64,000 nucleotides of DNA, from NCBI RefSeq assembly GCF_019399895.1, contig NC_091873.1, positions 4,577,501 through 4,641,500 of the forward strand, given 5' to 3'. The position numbers were made by a program, and so were the translations under genes. This stretch comes from Cardiocondyla obscurior. Lineage: Eukaryota; Arthropoda; Insecta; Hymenoptera; Formicidae. The notes beneath the pieces were generated by a model. The model saw only the letters and a program-made list of their open reading frames with translations. It did not search any database and was not told the origin of the DNA. Below, one piece after another: positions 1-9,150 of this stretch; position 1 is the first letter of the stretch, and each line of letters begins with the position of its first letter.

Positions 1-1164
1 TTATCATCTTCTAGCGAAAAGTCAATTGAGCAAGAACACAAGAAACAAAAAATAACGCATCCTACTTTAAAAAGAGCACGAGAAACCAGCGATTCAGGAA
101 ATCCTGCTCCTCATCAAAAACTTAGACCACATGAATTAACTCCATATGATGACAGTGACAGTAGAAAAGAACAATCTGTAAAAGATAAATTTCTAAAAGC
201 TTGGGACAGTAGCGACGACGATACAGAATCTTATTATTACGACACCGACGATGAAACTGACGATTCAAAAAACTGTCTAAAGGGAGAAAAGAGAAAACAT
301 GTTAGTAGCTCATCTGATTATGCTTTACGCAGAAAACGGAAACGTAAGAAACATAAAAAAATTATTAAAAATTCAAGCTCGGGAGAAGAAAATAAAAGTT
401 GCGACAGTCCTAAAGAAAGTGCCACACCCGTGAATGCACCTTTAGGGCGTGGTCAAGATGATCACAGCGCCACATCACTTGAAGTAGAAGTTTACACCGC
501 CCCTAGCGTCGATCACAAGAAGCTCAAAAGGAAGGAAGACTATACAACGGGTGTCCCTAAAAAACGGATCAACAATAAAAATTTGAATCTCGATGAAATT
601 ACACAAATTCCTATGGAAATGGATTCCAGCGATAGTTTTCAAGTCCAAACAAATATTCAAGTACAAGCAGATGTACATGAACCACCAACTTTAAAAAGAA
701 CATTACCAAAATCAATTGATTTTAAAAATAAAATCCAAAAAATGCCAGATGACATAGATAACATTAATGTAATAGAAGAAAATATTCCGCTTAATAAAAA
801 AGAACTAGAAGCAATGGAAATAAGTGTAGAAGAGAACATGGACTATGATATGGAGCCGCAACGATTTAATTACCGTAATATAAAAGCACCAACCGACAAA
901 ACCAGCAGCAGTTCAGAAATGGAAAAAATATTTTCGCCACCGTTTTATCAAGCTAAAACCAAACCCATAAATCTTGAAAACAAGAACGTTAGCAAAACAA
1001 CAAAACCTATCCCAGATAAAATCAAAATTAAGAAACAGTCTAAGAAAAAATATTCAAATAAGAAACCTGTTAGAAAAGCTATTAAAGAAAATAAAAACCA
1101 AGAATTACAGAAAATGTACCAGTGTTTGTTAATCTTTTGGATTCACGTGACCACATTTGGATGA
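1..1164 (+). CDS. pol segment upstream of integrase, partial (charged spacer)
   Basis: This frame is open from the first base of the window to a stop at 1162-1164, about 387 codons, and its start lies outside. The protein is very hydrophilic, with Ser/Asp/Glu stretches in the first 120 residues, Lys/Arg runs such as RRKRKRKKHKK near codon 110, and further Lys-rich stretches before the stop. I recognise no catalytic motif. Its place immediately before the integrase suggests the spacer between RNase H and integrase of Gypsy pol, here unusually long. A Gag C-terminus is the alternative, but then reverse transcriptase would be missing between it and the integrase. It overlaps the integrase frame at 1095-1164, so either one frameshift has broken pol or a programmed frame change exists there; the first is more likely. 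Confidence 0.6.
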   Translation, partial: LSSSSEKSIEQEHKKQKITHPTLKRARETSDSGNPAPHQKLRPHELTPYDDSDSRKEQSVKDKFLKAWDSSDDDTESYYYDTDDETDDSKNCLKGEKRKHVSSSSDYALRRKRKRKKHKKIIKNSSSGEENKSCDSPKESATPVNAPLGRGQDDHSATSLEVEVYTAPSVDHKKLKRKEDYTTGVPKKRINNKNLNLDEITQIPMEMDSSDSFQVQTNIQVQADVHEPPTLKRTLPKSIDFKNKIQKMPDDIDNINVIEENIPLNKKELEAMEISVEENMDYDMEPQRFNYRNIKAPTDKTSSSSEMEKIFSPPFYQAKTKPINLENKNVSKTTKPIPDKIKIKKQSKKKYSNKKPVRKAIKENKNQELQKMYQCLLIFWIHVTTFG

Positions 1165-2510
1165 AAAATAATAACATAATTTATTTCATGGACACAAGAG
1201 GAAACCCAATAGACGAAATAGGACAAGAATTAATTAAAAGAAAAATATGTTATAAACCAAATAATTTTAAAGGCGTTCTCGGACACGTCTTAACACAACA
1301 AAAAAGTAATCGAAAGACTTTTGGCATCATAGTGAAAGATGAATTAAACAACGACATTAAAGAAAGAGATATAAATAACGGATTTAAAGAATTGAGAAGT
1401 ATAATGCTAGCGCAAAATGTTCTTTACGCAGCAATATCTCAAAGCCAAAGCAGCTTAAATATCCCATGGTTTAAAATTCGTAACATTATAAGATTAACAT
1501 TTTTAAATACAGAAATTCAAATTACGGTATATAAAGGACAAATATGTGTACCAGAAATCAAAGATAGATTACGAATTATACGAGAATCACATGAATCAAG
1601 CGTTGGAGGACACAAGGGAATTGCAAAAACAGTCTCACGTATTCGTCATAAATATTATTGGGATAATATGAAGACACAAGTAGAGAACTTTATTCAATCA
1701 TGTAACAGCTGCCAGAAAAAGAAATTGGTGCGGGTAAAGAATAAGCAGCCTATGGTAATTACCGACACACCAATGAACGCTTTTGATAAAGTAGCTATGG
1801 ATATAGTAGGACCATTACCCATAACTGATAATGGAAATGAATTTATTCTAACAATTCAAGATCAATTAACAAAATATTCTCTTGCTGTACCACTCATCTT
1901 AACAAACTCAGAAGAAATTGCAAAGGCATTTACTCGAAGATTTATCTGCCAATTTGGAAGCCCTAAAGCTATTTTGACGGATCAAGGATCAAATTTCACT
2001 AGCTCCATGATGAAACAATTTGCAAAATATTTCAGGATTAAACAATATTGTACAACAGCCTTTCACCCTCAATCAAATGGCTCGTTGGAACGAAGTCATC
2101 ATGTCTTAGTAGAATATTTAAAACATTATATTGCTAATGAAAAAGATTGGGATAACTGGCTTGAACATGCAATGTTTTCTTACAATACAAGTGTGCATGA
2201 AGGAACTAAATTTACTCCTTATGAATTAGTGTACGGCAGGAATGCACGACTACCATCTGAATTTAAAACAGATGACACACTAGAAACATATAATGATTAC
2301 ATAGCTGAATTAATTGACAAACTAAGTGACTTGAGACAGCTTGCAATACAAAATCTAGGAAACGCAAAAACACGATACAAACATTACTATGATAAAAGAA
2401 TAAAAGAAAAGAAAATACAAAATTATCAAGTAGGAAATTTTGTATATTTATTAAGAGGAAAAAGAGAGGTAAATTTGATGATGAATATCAAGGACCATTT
2501 GAAGTTATAG
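1095..2510 (+). CDS. pol: Gypsy-type integrase (pol C-terminal part)
   Basis: Integrase inserts the element's DNA copy into the host chromosome. The frame is open from just after a stop at 1092-1094. About 150-200 codons in, at nt ~1585-1715, is an H-H-C-C zinc-binding module, seen as ESH...GGHKG...CNSCQKK. The catalytic core follows with the D,D-35-E triad: Asp in AMDIVGP (nt ~1796-1812), Asp in LTDQGSN (nt ~1974-1992) and Glu in GSLERSH (nt ~2083-2100). Family-typical sequences around them (AFHPQSNG, FSYNTSVHEGT, TPYELVYGR) leave no doubt. The frame breaks near nt 2465 and the C-terminal module continues in another frame. No ATG is needed because the protein is normally part of a polyprotein. 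Confidence 0.92.
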   Translation, partial: KPRITENVPVFVNLLDSRDHIWMKNNNIIYFMDTRGNPIDEIGQELIKRKICYKPNNFKGVLGHVLTQQKSNRKTFGIIVKDELNNDIKERDINNGFKELRSIMLAQNVLYAAISQSQSSLNIPWFKIRNIIRLTFLNTEIQITVYKGQICVPEIKDRLRIIRESHESSVGGHKGIAKTVSRIRHKYYWDNMKTQVENFIQSCNSCQKKKLVRVKNKQPMVITDTPMNAFDKVAMDIVGPLPITDNGNEFILTIQDQLTKYSLAVPLILTNSEEIAKAFTRRFICQFGSPKAILTDQGSNFTSSMMKQFAKYFRIKQYCTTAFHPQSNGSLERSHHVLVEYLKHYIANEKDWDNWLEHAMFSYNTSVHEGTKFTPYELVYGRNARLPSEFKTDDTLETYNDYIAELIDKLSDLRQLAIQNLGNAKTRYKHYYDKRIKEKKIQNYQVGNFVYLLRGKREVNLMMNIKDHLKL

Positions 2511-2614
2511 AAATACTACCAAACAATAATATTAAAATATTAACTAAACGAAATCAAACCAAGACAGTACATATGGACAGAATTAAACTAGCTCGCATTA
2601 CAGGTCTGGGATGA
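2465..2614 (+). pseudogene. integrase C-terminal GPY/F-type tail, out of frame
   Basis: Directly after the break in the integrase frame, another frame on the same strand is open to TGA at 2612-2614. It contains YQGPFEV at nt ~2486-2506, matching the GPY/F module that ends many Gypsy and retroviral integrases, and then a basic segment with VHMDRIK, typical of the last residues of pol. The TGA overlaps the env start codon as ATGA (2611-2614). One short indel in the purine run at 2457-2470 separates it from the catalytic core. Homopolymer-rich context makes a consensus error as likely as a true mutation. Confidence 0.75.
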
Positions 2615-4440
2615 CGCAGGAAAGATACATGATAACGACTCTCAAGGATAACCCTGGAGTGTTCTACGAATCCATCGGCGACTTGCGTACCTACGAAACT
2701 TCTTGGAAAATGATCACATACATTGATCTAAACGGAATCGCTGATGCAGCTATAGGACTCCAGAGAGAATTAAAAATGGTTATTTGGCAATGTAATAACA
2801 TTTCAAAAATATGCCAATCCCAGAAATCATTGCTGCTAGCCGAAGCAAAACTAGATAAAGTAAGACAATATCAAAATCGCATAGGCGAACTGTTAAAGAA
2901 ATCAAGATCGCGAAGAGCTCCGTTAGAATTTATTGGAGAAATTAGTAAAATATTATTTGGCACAATGACGTTGGAAGATGCCAATCATATAAATGAAGCA
3001 TTGAAACATATAGAAAGTAAAACTGATGATCTTGCTGCCCTATTCATAAACCAAACGATAGCAATCAAGACGAGGTTCGGAGAATTACAGAACGTGACTT
3101 CGAAAATTAAACAACAAATGATTGCGATGAACCGCCGCATAAGTGAAAGAATATTAAATCTTACAAATGAATATGCAAAAATTGAAATTAATGAATATTT
3201 TCATCAAGCAGTTGTAAATATTAATGACGCAATTTTAGAACATGAATTAAATATAAATACTCTTATTGATGGAATACTTTTTGGAAAACAAGGATTAATA
3301 CATCCTCGAATAATACCTCCACAACAATTAATACAAAATTCTAAGGCAATCAGGGAACGAGTTCCACACGAAGAATTTCCCGTAGCAATAAATGAAGAAG
3401 GAATGGATCGATTAATTAAAATATCAAATTTACAAATTGCATATATTAAAAACCGATTAATCTACGCATTACATATACCATTAATAAGCCCAGGGAAATA
3501 TAAATTATATAAAGCCGTACCATTACCGGCAAAACAAAATCTGGATGGAGACAAATATGCTACAATAAAACCGAATACAGAATATATTGCAATAAACGAA
3601 GACTCTGATAGCTACTATGAGTTAGAAAAAGAAGACTTGGAAAAATGTTCAACCACGAGTTCTACTTTAATATGCCCCGCTACATCTCCTTTAAGAAAGA
3701 TAAGACAGACGCCCAGCTGCAACATCAACTTGATGCTTAATAGAAAATTAATATTAAATCAATGTAACATAATATTGCAGGAATTACAAGAGACATACTG
3801 GAAAGTTCTTGATACTCCAGGAAATTGGATTTTTAGTGCCAAGGGAGAAGAAGAAATACGAATTGAATGCGCCGGTTTTAGAGACCATGCAATTATTGAA
3901 AACTGTGGAACAATAACAATACAACCAGGTTGCAAAATTAAAGCAAAAACCGCCACGATGAGTCACCCGTCTACTCAAGCAACTAAATTTCTACATCATT
4001 ACACACCATCTAGCAACCTCAGCATTCTGCAATTGTATGAACCAACGCGTGAAAAATTTAATATTAATTTAACGGAAACTACAGATGAAATATGGGTGTC
4101 AGATCATAGCAATATAGAAGCAACGCTTAATGATATTATTCAAAAAGCTCAACAACTTAGAGAAAGAAAAATTCAAGAATGGAAAACTACTGCCTACAGC
4201 ACCGTCGCCTGCAGCATTGGAGTACTAGGAATCATAATCTTTATCTTCTCCTTGACCTGTCGGACCCCATGTGTGGGCAAGACCCTGAACCGTCTTTTCC
4301 TAGAATTTTGCCGCAGGGGAAGAACTGAAAGACCGACACCACACCCCGCAGCTAGCTATATAAACCTAAACCCTGAGATCCCCCAGGAACAGTCGAACCA
4401 AAAGAGTGCTGAAGCCACGACGGTCGAATCAAAGTTATAA
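2611..4440 (+). CDS. env: envelope fusion glycoprotein, baculovirus F-like (errantivirus Env)
   Basis: This is an uninterrupted 609-residue ORF. The N-terminal part carries a sequence with YESIGDLRTYETSWKM, a pattern shared by insect errantiviral Env and baculoviral F proteins. A furin-type site RSRR lies at residues 99-102, followed at once by a hydrophobic fusion-peptide-like stretch with FIGEISKILFG. Heptad-like helices follow (about 120-200). Cysteine-containing segments lie at about 345-450. One transmembrane segment (ACSIGVLGIIIFIFSL) sits at about 531-548, with a ~60-residue basic, proline-rich tail. Family members mediate membrane fusion of enveloped particles. No signal peptide is visible at the encoded N-terminus; in related elements env is made from a spliced RNA, and AG dinucleotides at about 2602 and 2620 could serve as acceptors. 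The ORF is intact although pol is broken. Confidence 0.88.
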   Translation: MTQERYMITTLKDNPGVFYESIGDLRTYETSWKMITYIDLNGIADAAIGLQRELKMVIWQCNNISKICQSQKSLLLAEAKLDKVRQYQNRIGELLKKSRSRRAPLEFIGEISKILFGTMTLEDANHINEALKHIESKTDDLAALFINQTIAIKTRFGELQNVTSKIKQQMIAMNRRISERILNLTNEYAKIEINEYFHQAVVNINDAILEHELNINTLIDGILFGKQGLIHPRIIPPQQLIQNSKAIRERVPHEEFPVAINEEGMDRLIKISNLQIAYIKNRLIYALHIPLISPGKYKLYKAVPLPAKQNLDGDKYATIKPNTEYIAINEDSDSYYELEKEDLEKCSTTSSTLICPATSPLRKIRQTPSCNINLMLNRKLILNQCNIILQELQETYWKVLDTPGNWIFSAKGEEEIRIECAGFRDHAIIENCGTITIQPGCKIKAKTATMSHPSTQATKFLHHYTPSSNLSILQLYEPTREKFNINLTETTDEIWVSDHSNIEATLNDIIQKAQQLRERKIQEWKTTAYSTVACSIGVLGIIIFIFSLTCRTPCVGKTLNRLFLEFCRRGRTERPTPHPAASYINLNPEIPQEQSNQKSAEATTVESKL

Positions 4441-4552
4441 ATAAAAAAAAATATATATATTTTATTTTACCGGAAGCAGTAAGTGACTGAAGCAAATAAG
4501 ATTTAAAATTAAGACTAATCCTTTGGTTCCGTCACTTTTAGGAAATTTTTAT

Positions 4553-5452
4553 ATGAATCGCCAAGAAGCGAGCCGACACTGGAGAAGAATAACGGATAGG
4601 ATCCGAAGAAGTATCCGACCCAGGAATCAACCCATTATGTCATCGCATCAAGAATCAGACGTCGGGCCAACGGACCCGTACGTATTTCATTCACCGGCCA
4701 GACAGCCTGACGCCCCAAGTGCTTATCAGTACGAAGAACCGGTAGTGCAACGATCCCGGACACCAGAGCTCATTCGAGAAATACTCGATGAGATAAGGAG
4801 GCTTCCGGATACGGAACAGGAAGACAATGTGAGCACGCAGACAAACTATGACAACGAGGGATACATCGCGATGCGCCCTGTTGGGATAGCGTCCCCGGTG
4901 CGACCGAGGGAACCATCCCCGGAACCATCGATTGCTACGCAGACAACGCGGGCACCGGACTCCCCTCGGGACGATTACATAAACGACAGGCCAACCTATA
5001 TGGAGCATGTGAGGGACCGGGATCACACCACAAGAGTTCCTCAGGGATCCCCGCCACTGCCACAGCCGACGCACGTGCAGGTACCCCCGTATTATAGAGA
5101 TTATTTACATTTTAACGCGATGCCGGCATACAATTTAGTCTGTCATTCGGCTTGGTATATACAAGTCGAAAATTATATGGTGATGTGCCCGCAGTGCGCT
5201 ACTGCAGAGCATATATTTTGCGCTCCTGACAGACCAAACACAACTTTCCGACAATTTCATGCAATCTCACGAAATTTACAACATACTACTATGCACTGTG
5301 GTAGATGCTACCGATTGATTATTCAAACGCGACGAGCGATCGATTGTTACACTTGTCGTACTTATGTAATTCAACATTATTACGGAATCGAACGAATGAT
5401 TTATCATTTGATTTGCGACTTAATCATTTCACAACAAAATGTTCCAACTTAA
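4553..5452 (+). CDS. accessory ORF after env: 299-residue zinc-ribbon-like protein
   Basis: I do not recognise this protein. The first ATG is at 4553; the frame is open slightly upstream but without ATG. Residues ~1-30 are strongly basic (SRHWRRITDRIRRSIRPRN). Residues 35-175 are rich in Pro, Asp, Glu and Arg and probably disordered, with two TQT tripeptides (STQTN, ATQTT) like those that bind dynein light chain LC8 in other proteins. The C-terminal third is cysteine-rich: C212-x2-C215, then C249-x2-C252 and C265-x2-C268, a spacing suited to a zinc ribbon, plus His residues. It lies 112 nt after the env stop on the same strand, so it looks like an additional gene of the retroelement. It could also be captured host sequence. 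It is more GC-rich than the DNA after it, which supports selection on coding sequence. Confidence 0.6.
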   Translation: MNRQEASRHWRRITDRIRRSIRPRNQPIMSSHQESDVGPTDPYVFHSPARQPDAPSAYQYEEPVVQRSRTPELIREILDEIRRLPDTEQEDNVSTQTNYDNEGYIAMRPVGIASPVRPREPSPEPSIATQTTRAPDSPRDDYINDRPTYMEHVRDRDHTTRVPQGSPPLPQPTHVQVPPYYRDYLHFNAMPAYNLVCHSAWYIQVENYMVMCPQCATAEHIFCAPDRPNTTFRQFHAISRNLQHTTMHCGRCYRLIIQTRRAIDCYTCRTYVIQHYYGIERMIYHLICDLIISQQNVPT

Positions 5453-5742
5453 AATACAATTACAAACGTATGAGAATTATAAAACCTATTAATCCTTAAT
5501 TATAAGTATATGCTATTAATCCTAAAAAAAAAAAAATATATAACACCATATAATATAAAAAAAAAAACCTATCTTTATATAACAATATTACAAATGGTCA
5601 ATTAACTGGCCAAGGCTTATTATATTAATTAAACACGCTTATATTATAAAAACAAATGTATTTTATAGTATTATATATACATTATCACTAATATAACATT
5701 AAAAAGTTGTTATAGTTGTAGTAGTAGTAGCAGCGTATGCGT

Positions 5743-6301
5743 TCATCTTGGTGATGGGATATACTAAAATAGATAGAAATATATATATATTATAAAGTAA
5801 ATAAAAATAACATTTATATAACTGCTATACATTTATAACATACCTTATTAATCAACCAAGCTATTCCACTAATAAACCTACAATAAAACAAAAAAAAAGC
5901 ATTAATAAATACAATAACTCCTAACCTTAATCCAAGCTTAATAGAATTTAAATACTATATACTTATCTAATACTGGTGATGGAAAAATGAAATTGTTCCA
6001 CAAAGAGCCACCTCCAAAATGTTCAACCTAGAATAGAAAATATCATAATTAAGAATACATTAAATTTATATACTTTAAATACATACATATAGAACATACA
6101 TACCTAGTAATTTGGTATAAGGGGAACATTGTACGCTTTATTAAATACCCTGAAACATATAAAGTAGTTAGACTTTGTAAAATACAATTAAAACTTTGCT
6201 ATAATAAATCATTATTACATACCATTGAAAATCAGCTATACTAACTCCATAATAATATAATCCTTTATTCAACTCTGCGATCGACTGATCCTACTGCTAT
6301 C
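5743..6301 (-). other. candidate spliced minus-strand reading frame (five short exons)
   Basis: On the minus strand, short segments are separated by good splice signals: 6301-6223, 6149-6104, 6027-5963, 5877-5844 and 5763-5743. Introns would be 6150-6222, 6028-6103, 5878-5962 and 5764-5843, 73-85 nt each. They start with GTATGT, or GTATAT in one case, and end with TTTCAG, TTCTAG, TTGTAG or TTTTAG. Segments one and two join in frame into a protein-like stretch with LYYYGVSIADFQW. Segments three to five join in frame, containing HFGGGSLWNNF and ending in YIPSPR and TGA. Against a live gene: an in-frame TAG sits exactly at the end of segment two, and the first segment has stops just after its acceptor. 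It may be a decayed gene or coincidence in AT-rich DNA. I recognise no family. Confidence 0.3.
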
Positions 6302-6368
6302 CTGAAACATATATAAATAATTAAACAAAATACTTTAACAAATATATACAAAAACATAACCTTACTTA

Positions 6369-6387
6369 AAGTTCGGAGGCCGAACTT
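6369..6387. repeat. short perfect inverted repeat
   Basis: AAGTTCGG and CCGAACTT form 8-base perfect arms around a 3-base centre. It lies 6 bases before the polypurine tract candidate. Confidence 0.7.
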
Positions 6388-6393
6388 CCCCAT

Positions 6394-6403
6394 GAAGGGA
6401 GAT
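6394..6403 (+). promoter_or_regulatory. polypurine tract and possible 3' LTR start
   Basis: GAAGGGAGA (6394-6402) is an all-purine run in otherwise AT-rich DNA and is followed directly by TGTCACATCC. In Gypsy elements a polypurine tract primes plus-strand synthesis and sits exactly at the 5' edge of the 3' LTR, which begins with TG. Position after env and the extra ORF fits. The matching LTR end (CA) and host duplication were not identified, and no second LTR copy is in the window to compare. Confidence 0.4.
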
Positions 6404-6864
6404 GTCACATCCTGCGACGACTAGGAGACGTTTTATTAACACGGGTAAAAACTTCACCACCGGCGAAAATTTTTCAAAAATCATATTATTAAAAATAATT
6501 CTACTACACCAACTACACCGGCATTCATAAATTTCACCACTTGTAGTACAGTCACTCGACAAATCTTTAAAGAGACACAAGCGACATCTACAATAAGTCC
6601 GTTTTAAGTCAAGTCCAGAGCCAACCAATCATAACCTGACCCATTAAATTTACTCTAACTACACTCAATTACACATGTAGACCCAAGAAACCGACATTTT
6701 GTGACAACTCCTACTAACAAATCTTATGAACAATTATTAACTATTGAAAATAAAACTTATAACAATGATATATAAATAAAAAATATATAGAAACATGTTC
6801 TTCTGTCTTACGGTAACAACATACGTAAAAATAACAGTTTCATAATAAGACATTTTTTAATATC

Positions 6865-9150
6865 AATTGTTATAAACAATTAAAATTATATATAAAATAT
6901 AAAAACTGTGATGGCTATCAATCTTGTTGTTAAAAATACAAAAACTTTTGTATATACCATTTTTTCGGTATCTGTAATAGTTTCCGAGATATAAAAATTT
7001 CCTGAATTTGAATCTCTCAGTTCAACTTTTCTCTTATGAAACTAAGGAACCACAAATCAAATCGTATAAAAATAAAATAAAATATAAAAAACAATATAAC
7101 TGATAGAAAAAATTATATAGCTGTATTCGTCTCTCTCTATAGAAACAGAATATATGAAAATAATCACACCATTATTAAATAATAATATATATATAACTTA
7201 TAATATATAACTTTTGATAATAAACCATAAACAATATTAATTATAATTTTTTTTGAAAAGCCTATAAGACCTATAATAACTTTTATTATAACATTTTCTA
7301 TATAAAATCAAAAACCTAATTTATAAAAAGAATTAAAGGAAAAGTCACCCGTTATAAGGCAAAAGTCCCAGTAAGTGCCAATGTACATACATATATATCT
7401 GCGTCTAACGGTAATTACCGGGACCACAAGTTTAACCCTTAATATTTTTAAAAATAATAATCATAAAAATATGCTGATTAATTTAAATTAAACCTTGAAC
7501 CTTTTCCTTTAAAACCATACCCTAATAATAATTTTTACTCACCTTGCATACCTAATTAATTTAAATAATACCCGGAGTCAATCGGTCCTCGAACCATATA
7601 TATAAATGTACGTACAAAGACTTAGCCGCGAGAATGGTAAAGGCATAGGACTTAGCCGCGCGTACTCTTGTCTTTTCATCTATAAAAATTACTAAGTATG
7701 AATTTCGAGACGGACTTAGCCGCGAAAATGAACGATGGACTTAGCCGCACAGACTATACGATGGACTTAGCCGCGTGAGCTCTCTTATAGAACTTAGACT
7801 CTCGATCAACCAACATAAAATTAAAAATTTAATAATTTTTACTTTTTGTTATATACGTTCTAAAGAGCCTTAAATAACTAATAACAAACCCTTATAAACC
7901 ATTTCTTAATCTGCCTTAGTTTTGGACTTATAAATTTTTAAAGTTACCCACTCATGTTCTCCTGATACATCAGCCGCGTAAAATCCTTAATAATTATTAA
8001 ACCATTAAAGATCAAGCCATATCCTCTTAGATGTGAAGAGCCCTATGATTTTCCATCTAAAAAACCCATATAGACTTATACCTTTGTGGGCATTAATAGT
8101 ATATTGTTATAAATAAATTAAATTTAATAACCATTAACACGCAAATTTTATAACGCTAAATCATACTTCCCTATGAATTATTAACGTATACTAAATATCT
8201 TTTCTTAATTTTTATTAGTTTAGCAGCTACGAATTTTTAAACTTTTACTCTTACCCATACATACATACATTTCAACACACGTACAGAGAGAACTCCCTTT
8301 ATTTGCAACATTTCAAGAACTTATAATTATATTTGTATTAAGAGTAAATAAATATTCAAATTAACTTTTATAAAAGTTATTCTTTATTAATTAATTATTA
8401 AATTTGTTATAAACAAATTAAACAAGTACATTATTTTCAAATTCTGTTCCGTACATCCTTCGGCATTTGCAAAATTACCCCAAATCCATATATTATACTT
8501 TCTTCTACTCCTCATAGATTCCGAGATATAGGAATTTTACAAACTCCGATAATTTGAAGAACTGGAATACCTTTTTGCTGAAAAACAAGAGATACAAAAG
8601 TTAATAAAAGACCTTTTAAATTATAAAATATTAATAAACTATTAATTTATTTATAAAGTAATTGAATAAAGGAATAAAAATGGTTCTATAAATAAACTTT
8701 CTTAATTAGTTAATTATCCAAATTGTTATAAACAAATAAAACACTATCCAATTATTCAAAATTCTGTTACGTGTATTTTGTCACATTTGAGCTCCCATTT
8801 AAAAAACTATTAAACATTTTCTTTCTAACTCTTTTAGTTCTCGAGTTATGACCACTGTTCAAAATCAGAGACCGACACAAATGACACAAAATAGTAACAC
8901 CAACATTTTCTAAACTAATGCTCCTAATAACCAACTACGAACGGAACAAAGACTCATCGCTATAACGCACAACTGAGTAATTAAAAATCTTATATTAATA
9001 AACAAATTAATAAATTGTTATAAACAATTTCAAGTTAACAATTGACCTTCTTTAAATTTTATAATAGAAGTTAAAGACTATAATGAATCATTAATCCCTG
9101 CAAAATAACTTTTCTTAATTCCTATTAATTTAGCTTTTATGAATTTTTAA
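6865..9150. repeat. decayed tandem repeats of about 300 bp in AT-rich DNA
   Basis: No gene is visible here. Three landmarks recur at about 300 bp or its multiples. TTGTTATAAACAA, itself a partial inverted repeat, occurs at 6865-6881, 8401-8419, 8721-8737 and 9013-9029, with a variant at 8103. A stretch beginning TTTCTTAAT and ending in GAATTTTTAAA or a close variant occurs near 7900, 8200 and 9108. A TTCCGAGATATA-like stretch occurs near 6985, 8520 and, more diverged, 8835. Spacings are 292-320 bp or close multiples (about 905, 1238 and 1535). The copies are too diverged for me to fix unit boundaries. Confidence 0.55.
7619..7775 (+). repeat. cluster of five GACTTAGCCGCG motifs
   Basis: The 12-mer GACTTAGCCGCG occurs at 7619-7630, 7649-7660, 7713-7724 and 7764-7775, and with a final A at 7738-7749. 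A partial copy (GAACTTAGACTC) follows near 7790. Spacing is irregular (30, 64, 25, 26), so it is not a simple tandem repeat. The motif is GC-rich and CpG-containing in a very AT-rich setting, which suggests a binding-site cluster. Confidence 0.75.

Larger units (their letters stand above)
1..6402 (+). mobile_element. 3' part of an env-bearing Gypsy (errantivirus-like) LTR retroelement
   Basis: The window opens inside pol of a Ty3/Gypsy-type element. In order on + there are an open charged pol segment (1-1164), an integrase with zinc-binding and catalytic residues (to 2510, tail to 2614), an envelope gene beginning on the ATGA that ends pol (2611-4440) and an extra ORF (4553-5452). Pol followed by env with this overlap is typical of insect errantiviruses. 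Gag, protease and reverse transcriptase lie upstream of the window. The right end is uncertain: I place it at a polypurine tract candidate (6394-6402) followed by TGTCAC, where the 3' LTR would start, but the end of that LTR could not be found. Two frameshifts in pol mean this copy is probably dead, unless they are sequencing errors. Confidence 0.8.
6366..6628 (-). other. cysteine-rich minus-strand reading frame, possible exon
   Basis: A minus-strand frame of about 87 codons has no ATG at its start, only a TGA just before it. It contains CRCRLC and, 18 residues later, CRCSWC, giving a C-x2-C...C-x2-C pattern that could bind zinc. Near its end, after a hydrophobic stretch, it has VVAGCDISLHGEV. 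A possible splice donor (GTAAGG) follows at 6365-6360, and a possible acceptor (TTATTGTAG) lies near 6590. It could be the upstream exon of the candidate spliced frame at lower coordinates, although the phase does not join cleanly. It also overlaps the proposed LTR start on the other strand, so at least one of the two readings is wrong. Confidence 0.22.

Noticed and set aside
1..1164. Gag gene of the Gypsy element
   Set aside because: Reverse transcriptase would have to lie between Gag and integrase, and it does not; no zinc knuckle is visible.
4691..5074. 127-codon minus-strand frame opposite the accessory ORF
   Set aside because: It is a shadow of the + ORF, without a supporting start context or motif.
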